From Prorocentrum cordatum (taxonomy: Eukaryota; Sar; Dinophyceae; Prorocentrales; Prorocentraceae): a stretch of DNA of 64,000 bases. The stretch spans positions 379,267-443,266 of the forward strand of contig CAUYUJ010012058.1 in assembly GCA_963575745.1 (NCBI GenBank), in the 5' to 3' direction. Shown here one piece after another: positions 58,654 to 64,000 of the stretch; the stretch's first letter is position 1, and each line of letters opens with the position of its first letter. Under the pieces are notes generated by a model that was given only the letters and a program-made list of their open reading frames with translations, made no database searches and had not been told where the DNA came from. The translations under genes and the position numbers were made by a program.

Positions 58654-60870
58654 ATGATGCTGCTGCCTCCGCAGTCACCAGTCAGTATTCTCCTGCTTAC
58701 TTCTACGGCATTGGAGGCTGCCATCCATATCGCGGGTCGAGCCGCCGCTCCCTGCACCTCCGCATTCGTGGTCATGGCTTCAGCTGTTACTGAGAGGCCG
58801 CGACACACGTGTCATAACTATCCAATTTGCAGTGGACTCCAAGCTCCGATCCCAGTCGAAGGCACCAACAAACGAGAACGTCAAAGATTTTGCAAGCGGT
58901 GCCTTTTCGGCAGATGCACGGTGTGCCCACCCCCAGTGCGAGGCCCCTGTAGCTCCACCCTTCCGACGGCCAAAAACACATGTCACGCCTACTTTCTGCA
59001 CAACGCACTATTCCGACCCATGCCACAATACCACGCGTGAATGGAACTTGTGTAGGAACGCCCGCGTCGGCTGCCGCCTTCTGGCAACCGACAAATCATC
59101 TGGCCCGTGCTTTCCGTGCTCTGAAGGCTCCCTGCCCTGTCGCTTCGCGGTGCTGGGGTGTCCTTCCCACGTCCGGCGAAAGGTCAAAAATGCATCAGGC
59201 CGGCTTCCGCAATGCGTTAACCATTACAACAACCATTCTTGCCACTACAACCCTGGTCGGCAATTCGCCTGCGCATCGCCTGGCTGCCAGGAGGAACGGA
59301 GCGATGCAGCCCACAGCACTTGCGTCCCATGCCAAGCCGGACGTCGACCGTGCGCAGTGTGCTTTTCGCGCCGAGGAGCGCCCGGAACTCCAGATTTGTG
59401 CGCTCACTGTGGCGGAGCCAGCCCAGCCGCCAGCCCTTCCCTAGCCGCTCCAGCGCAGTCTTCGACGGCGCTTGCATCTACGCCCTCGCGATGTAGCACT
59501 CCGAAGTGCGGGGCGCCAGCGGTGTAAGAAAGCACATCTCGAACGGGCGCGCAATGCCCCATATGCATCGTCGGGGTCTTTCCTTGCGCCACGGCCACCT
59601 GCAACTTCCGCGTTCCTCGACAACACGGACAGCATTGCCTCGTCTGCCAACCGCCCGCCCTGCTCCACTTTTGCCGCACGCCCGCGTGTATGAACGTAGT
59701 CGAGTCGCCAGAGGACACTTTGTGCTGTCTTTGCATTTCGTCCTGTTTCCCACGCGCGACGCGTAGGTGCGACGGCCGTTCCACCCCTGGTTCAGCAGGC
59801 CTGTGTCGAACGTGTGGGCTGTCCACACCACAACCACTACCATCCCTCTCCAAACGATCCTACGAGCAAGCCGAACGCCCTTGTAGCTCGTCTGGGTGCA
59901 ACGGTGTAGCTCAACGGAAGTCGTCCGACGGCCTCTGCATCGCGCGCATTCGGAAACGGAAGCCATGTAGCAATCGTGCCATTGGGTGCGCTTTTCTCGT
60001 GGGCCCTCTCGGCACCGTGGTGGAATGTAGGCACTGTTGCCTCGCGGGGCCCCCTTGCCAGGGGCCCGGAAAGGCCGGCTGCCGCGCCCCCGCCCGCCAT
60101 GGCGCGCGACGCGCAGTGCCGCACAACAACGGCATGTGCGAACGTTGCTTTAAACCCACATGTTCCCTCCCATTGTGCGACAGAAAGTTGACGAAAGCAA
60201 TGTACGCCACCGGATACTGCCCCGACCACGTCCGACATGCCGCGGTAGCCACCGCCGCCGCCGGGCCCCATCATCCTCTGACGTCGGGGTCTTCTGGTGT
60301 CCCACACGCCCGTCCACGTAGTGATCCGTTGCAAGCACTCCGCAAGCAGGTGGCGGCAGCCGTCCGCATGTACCTCCGAGCGCGTGACTCGCCGAAATGT
60401 TCCGTGCCGTGGTGTCGCCTCAAGTCCACCCGCGTAGCACTTCCGAACTCGTCCAGCTGTCCGCCCGCCTGCGCAGCGCATCGGAACTGGTTCGCAGAAC
60501 CCGTGCCTGGGACTTCTCTTGGCGTACGCACCGGCCACCGCGCCGGCTGGTGGTCGACAGACGAATGGTGCAGCAACCGCGTTCCGAAAGCGTCTTTCTC
60601 TCCGACCGGCCACTTCCAAGGAGCCTGCGCAACGTGCGGGGCTCTGCACTTCTTCGCCGAACGCGCGCGTTGCCCGGCAGCACGCAGAAAGGACTTCGGC
60701 GCGTGCTGCAGGTACGGAGCCCTGGTTGGCATCCCCCTACTGCCTCCCGCTCCGGCCGAAATGGCTCAGCTCCTTCGTCCGGGTCCTTCCCACGACCACT
60801 TCATGCAGCACATTCGGTCGTACAACTGCGCCCTTGGATTCGCATCCTTCAACAGCGAGAGCACTGTCGC
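58654..60870 (+). pseudogene. Helitron replicase N-terminal region, Cys-rich, truncated
   Basis: Helitrons encode a Rep/helicase for rolling-circle transposition. Here a series of Cys modules (C-x4-5-C ... C-x2-C, such as RCAHPQCEAP, RACASPGCQEE, RPCSSSGCNG, GLCIAR) runs from about 58,790 to 60,500. The end reads CATCGALHFFAERARCP, DFGACCRYG, IPLLPPAPAEMAQLLRP and HIRSYNCALGFASF. That order, CxxC.A..F..E...CC..G....P...P..L..L....F..(N/H)IR.YN...F.S, is the start of the Helitron-like N domain. The HUH nuclease and helicase parts are missing: the frame runs into a GGGCACCC minisatellite near 60,880. The frame moves from phase 1 to phase 2 near 58,900, and a TAA at 59,525 interrupts otherwise continuous Cys-rich sequence, so this copy is inactive. 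Confidence 0.75.
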
Positions 60871-60884
60871 CGCACGGAAGACCC

Positions 60885-60990
60885 GCACGGAAGACCCCCT
60901 GTCGGGCACCCGGGCACCACCTGGGCACCCGGGCACTGCAGGCACCCCGGCACCGGGGCATCCGGGCATCCCCCGGGCACCCGGGAAGGA
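60885..60990 (+). repeat. GGGCACCCGGGCA minisatellite
   Basis: About eight 8-13-bp units of the GGGCACCC type, where the Helitron frame breaks off. Confidence 0.8.
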
Positions 60991-61254
60991 GGAGGGAGGA
61001 TGAGGAGGAGGAGAAGGAGGAGGAGTGAACGTCGGGCAGGCGTCCAGCGCAATCCGAGCCGAGGGTAGAGCCAGAAGGAGTAGGAGGTGGAGGGGACCAG
61101 GAGGACCGTTTCGGCCGTTCGAAAAAGCACCTCATCCATGTCCTCCTCCTCCTCCTCCTCCTCCTCCTCCTGCTCGTTCTCTTCCCCCTCCCTTCCATAA
61201 TCAGACTATTCCTCCGCCGGCTCGGCTCGGCCCGGCCCGGCCCGGCTCGGCCAG
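60991..61254. other. GGA and TCC runs with unique spacer, no gene
   Basis: GGA at 60,990-61,025, TCC at 61,141-61,172, and a short GGCTCGGCCCGGCCCGGC repeat at 61,220-61,250. Confidence 0.7.
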
Positions 61255-61580
61255 CGGAGGAGGAGGAGGGAGGAGGAGTGGGAGGATGAAGACAGGACAG
61301 GGGGGGAGTAGGACGACGAGGAGGAGGAGGAGGAGGAGGAGGAGGAGGAGGAGGAGGAGGAGGAGGAGGGGGAGAAAGAGCGAGGAGGCGGGGAGGGACA
61401 TGGGCAAGGGGAGGCGGATGAGGACTAATTTCGTGGAGGAGCAGGCGTTCGCAACCGGCGCAGCATCCAGGCAGAAGAGGAGGAGCAGGAGGACGAGGAG
61501 CAGGAGGAGGAAGAGCAGGAGGAGGAGGAGGAGGAGGAGGAGGAGGAGGAGGAAGAGGAGGAAGCGCAGGAGGAGGCCCG
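61255..61580 (-). repeat. (GGA)n purine tracts
   Basis: GGA triplets at 61,255-61,290, 61,318-61,385 and 61,468-61,578. Confidence 0.92.
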
Positions 61581-61584
61581 GTTC

Positions 61585-62025
61585 GCCTGAGACATCCTCA
61601 GAATTCTGGGTTCCGAGACGTTCTGACCTGAGTTGGTCAGACCACTTTCGCCTGAGACATCCTCGACACTCTGACCGCGGAGGTGCCCTGCCCCACGGTG
61701 GTCCGGGCACTTTCGCTTGAGACACGCTCGCATTTCTGGGTTCCGAGACGCCCTGAGGTGAGGTGTTCACTCCGATCTCGCCTGAGACATCCTGCGATCT
61801 CTGACCTCGGAGGTGCCCTGCCCCATGGTGGTCCGGGCACGTTCGCCTGAGACATCCTCGCAACTCTGGGTTCCGAGATGCACTGAGCTCTGACCTCGGA
61901 GATACATTGCCCCAAGGTGGTCTGGCCACTTCCGCCTGAGACCCTCGCCACTCTGAGTTGCGAGATGCCCTGAGCAGGTGGTCTGGCCACTACCGCCTGA
62001 GGCATCCTCACAACTCTGACCTCTT
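61585..62025 (+). repeat. ~64-bp minisatellite with alternating unit types
   Basis: CGCCTGAGACATCCTC recurs at 61,587, 61,651, 61,715, 61,779, 61,845, 61,933 and 61,993 (spacings 64, 64, 64, 66, 88, 60). Units ending TCTGGGTTCCGAGA alternate with units containing CTCGGAGGTGCCCTGCCCCA. Confidence 0.9.
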
Positions 62026-62319
62026 GGGGCCTCCGGGGGGGCCTCTTGGGCACTCTTGGCCAGGGCCCAAAAACAAAACCAGGCCAGGGCCCAGAGACAA
62101 AATCCGAAACGCCCCAGAAACAAAACTTGAAACACAACTTGAAACAAAACCCTTGAAACAATTGTCCGGCTGTGGAGCCGCCTGCCGGGACACGCCGCCC
62201 TATGCATGTGTGATGTTAACCCATGCGCGCCCCGTATGATTCACACATAGGTATCATATTCAGCTAGGGGGGGCATGGCTGTATATCTGTATATCTGAGA
62301 CCACAGCACACGTATATCT
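62026..62319. other. No gene seen
   Basis: An A-rich segment with GAAACAAAACTTGAAACA words (62,085-62,160) and unique sequence. Confidence 0.4.
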
Positions 62320-62530
62320 ATGAACATTTGTGACCTCATATCATACGTACATGTATCTACATGCATGGTACAGCATCTTACGTACGTGCATGTACATACA
62401 GTGTGTCAATGCTGACGTATGTGTAAGCATATGCATGTTATCACATCTACGTATGTGTATGCATATGCATGGTGTAACATCTCACGTACGTGTATGTATA
62501 CGCATGGTAAAACACCATACGTATTTATTC
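62320..62530 (+). repeat. ACGTATGTGTATGCATATGC-type repeat
   Basis: About four units of 45-60 bp rich in TACGTACGTG, GCATGGT and CATCT words. Confidence 0.75.
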
Positions 62531-62579
62531 ATATGACGGCGCACCAGGTCCGTGCGCCCGGGGCCGGCGCCGCTACCAC

Positions 62580-63999
62580 AAATGTGGGCTCCGGGGCCCT
62601 CGGGGAGCCCCGGGGCCTCACAGAAGACCGCCAGAAGGCACCAAGGAGGCCCGAAAGGCTCCAGAACAGACCCTGGACGCCCGAAGGTCGCTCCCAGACG
62701 CCCAACATGGCCTCCAAGGTGGCTTCAGAAGCCCCCAAGACACCCCAAGCGACCCCCAATAGGGCCCCAAAGAGAGCCCCAAGGGGCCAAAATAACCCCA
62801 TTCCCTTAGTAAAACGTATATGTTTAACATATTGCTTGTTTTCGCTGTCGGTCCGGCCGAGGACGCGCCCCAGAGGGCCCCAATACAGCCCCAGAGAGCT
62901 CCAGGACGGCCCACGAAGGGCCCAAGACGACCGCAAATGTGGGCCCCGGGGCCCTCGGGGAGCCCCGGGGCCTCACAGAAGGCCGCCAGAAGGCGCCAAG
63001 GAGGCCCCAAGAGGCTCCAGAACAGACCCGGGACGCCCGAAGGTCGCTCCCAGACGCCCAACATGGCCTCCAAGGTGGCTTCAGAAGCCCCCAAGACACC
63101 CCAAGCGACCCCCAATAGGGCCCCAAAGAGAGCCCCAAGGGGCCAAAATAACCCCATTCTCTTCGTAAAACGTATATTTTCAACATATTGCTTGTTTTCG
63201 CTGTCGGTCCGTGCTTGACGACCTCAGAAGCTCCCGAGACCGCCCCAATACGGCCCAGGACGCGCTCCAGAGGGCCCCAACACAGCCCCAGAAAGCTCCA
63301 GGACGGCCCACGAAGGGCCCAAGACGGCCCAAGAGAGTCCCCAAGACGGGCCCGAGAGGGCCCCAGAGGAGGAAAGCCACCATCGAATTCCAAGCTTTCG
63401 ACCCCAAGTGGCTCCAGGAGGCGCCGAGAAGCCCCCAAGAAGCGCTCGGAAGGCTTTTTTGAACATGTTTTTTGCATTCTCGCTGTTTCGTGTTTCCGGC
63501 GCACCGCCCAAGAGGCTCCCAAAACCGCTCCAAGACGGCCCAAGAGGCTGCCAAAAGAACCCCAAGATGGCCCGAGAGAGCCCCGAGATGGCCCTAGAGC
63601 CGCCCAAGACGGCCCAAGAAGGTCCCAAGAAGGTCCCAAAAGGGGCCCAAGAGAGGGAACGCGAACTGAAAAATCAAGCTCTCCGCCCCGAGATGCCCCC
63701 AAGAGGCCCCAAGATGCCCCCAGGAAGCCCCCAAGAGGCCCCAAGAGGCCCCCAAGAGGCCCGAGAGGCCCCCAAGAAACCCAAAAGAGGCTCCAAGAGG
63801 CCCCAAGACGGCACCCAAAAGACTTCAAAACTCTAAGAGGCCCCCGAAGACGTGCCAAGAAGGTCCCATGACGACTTCAAGAAGGAGTCCAGGATGCTCC
63901 GAGGAGGCCCCAAGAGACCCCCAAGAGAGCCCAAGAGGTCTCCAAGAGGCCCCCAAGCGACCTCAAGCAGCATCCAGGAGGCCGGAAAGAGGCACACAA
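62580..63999 (-). repeat. Superfamily M satellite with a ~355-360-bp higher-order repeat
   Basis: 62,581-62,857 and 62,936-63,212 are near-identical (CGGGGCCCTCGGGGAGCCCC ... GGCCAAAATAACCCCATTC ... AACATATTGCTTGTTTTCGC). From 63,210 to the window end the array continues as degenerate CCCAAGAGGCCCC units, with an AT-rich TTTTTGCATTCTCGCTG block at 63,466. It continues beyond the window. Confidence 0.88.
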
Positions 64000-64000
64000 G

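Noticed and set aside
58442-58678. Minus-strand 78-residue frame with protein-like composition
   Set aside because: No acceptor, domain or neighbour supports it, and it overlaps the start of the Helitron relic on the other strand.

Overview
The window looks like nuclear DNA of a dinoflagellate; I cannot name the species. The strongest evidence is the dinoflagellate spliced-leader (SL) sequence in genomic DNA at 34,966-34,987 (+) and, with one mismatch, at 19,243-19,264 (-). Supporting signs are very high GC, enormous (TCC/GGA)n and (GAT)n tracts, sparse genes, polypyrimidine-AG acceptors, a LINE with a zinc-finger/coiled-coil ORF1 and a C-terminal RNase H, and a dense crowd of small inverted-repeat elements. 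There are no rRNA, tRNA, CRISPR or bacterial-type operon signals. A 100-N assembly gap lies at 44,293-44,392.

Layout. 0-9.8 kb: short inverted-repeat elements (one at 1,111-1,356 has a perfect 8-bp target duplication), pyrimidine tracts, and a possible split gene (7,952-8,757). 9.8-13 kb: GC-rich unique sequence with no gene I can support. 13-19.3 kb: GGA, GAT and TCC tracts plus a minus-strand SL-headed locus coding at best a small membrane peptide. 19.4-27.3 kb: satellites, duplicated composite repeats and hairpin elements. 27.4-34.2 kb: the best-supported genes, a nearly complete non-LTR retrotransposon (ORF1; endonuclease; reverse transcriptase-RNase H) inserted in a dispersed repeat whose uninterrupted paralogue lies at 20,165-20,458. 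34.8-36.5 kb: an SL-headed retrogene with two tandem SL relics, an inverted-repeat intron (introner) flanked by a 7-bp target duplication, and a degraded second exon. 36.5-48 kb: simple repeats, hairpin elements and minisatellites. 48.4-48.8 kb: the C-terminal tail of a second, unrelated LINE reverse transcriptase. 49-58 kb: repeat families, a roughly 160-bp tandem array and a satellite with a higher-order repeat of about 362 bp. 58.6-60.9 kb: a Cys-rich Helitron N-terminal pseudogene, truncated. 61-64 kb: minisatellites and the same satellite superfamily.

The main theme is RNA-mediated and DNA-mediated insertion shaping genes. Trans-spliced mRNAs were copied back into DNA, (TCC)n tracts lie at the trans-splice acceptors, a MITE-like element became an intron, and LINE and Helitron remnants could have supplied enzymes. 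All repeat families were identified by eye; percentages and exact ends need alignment.
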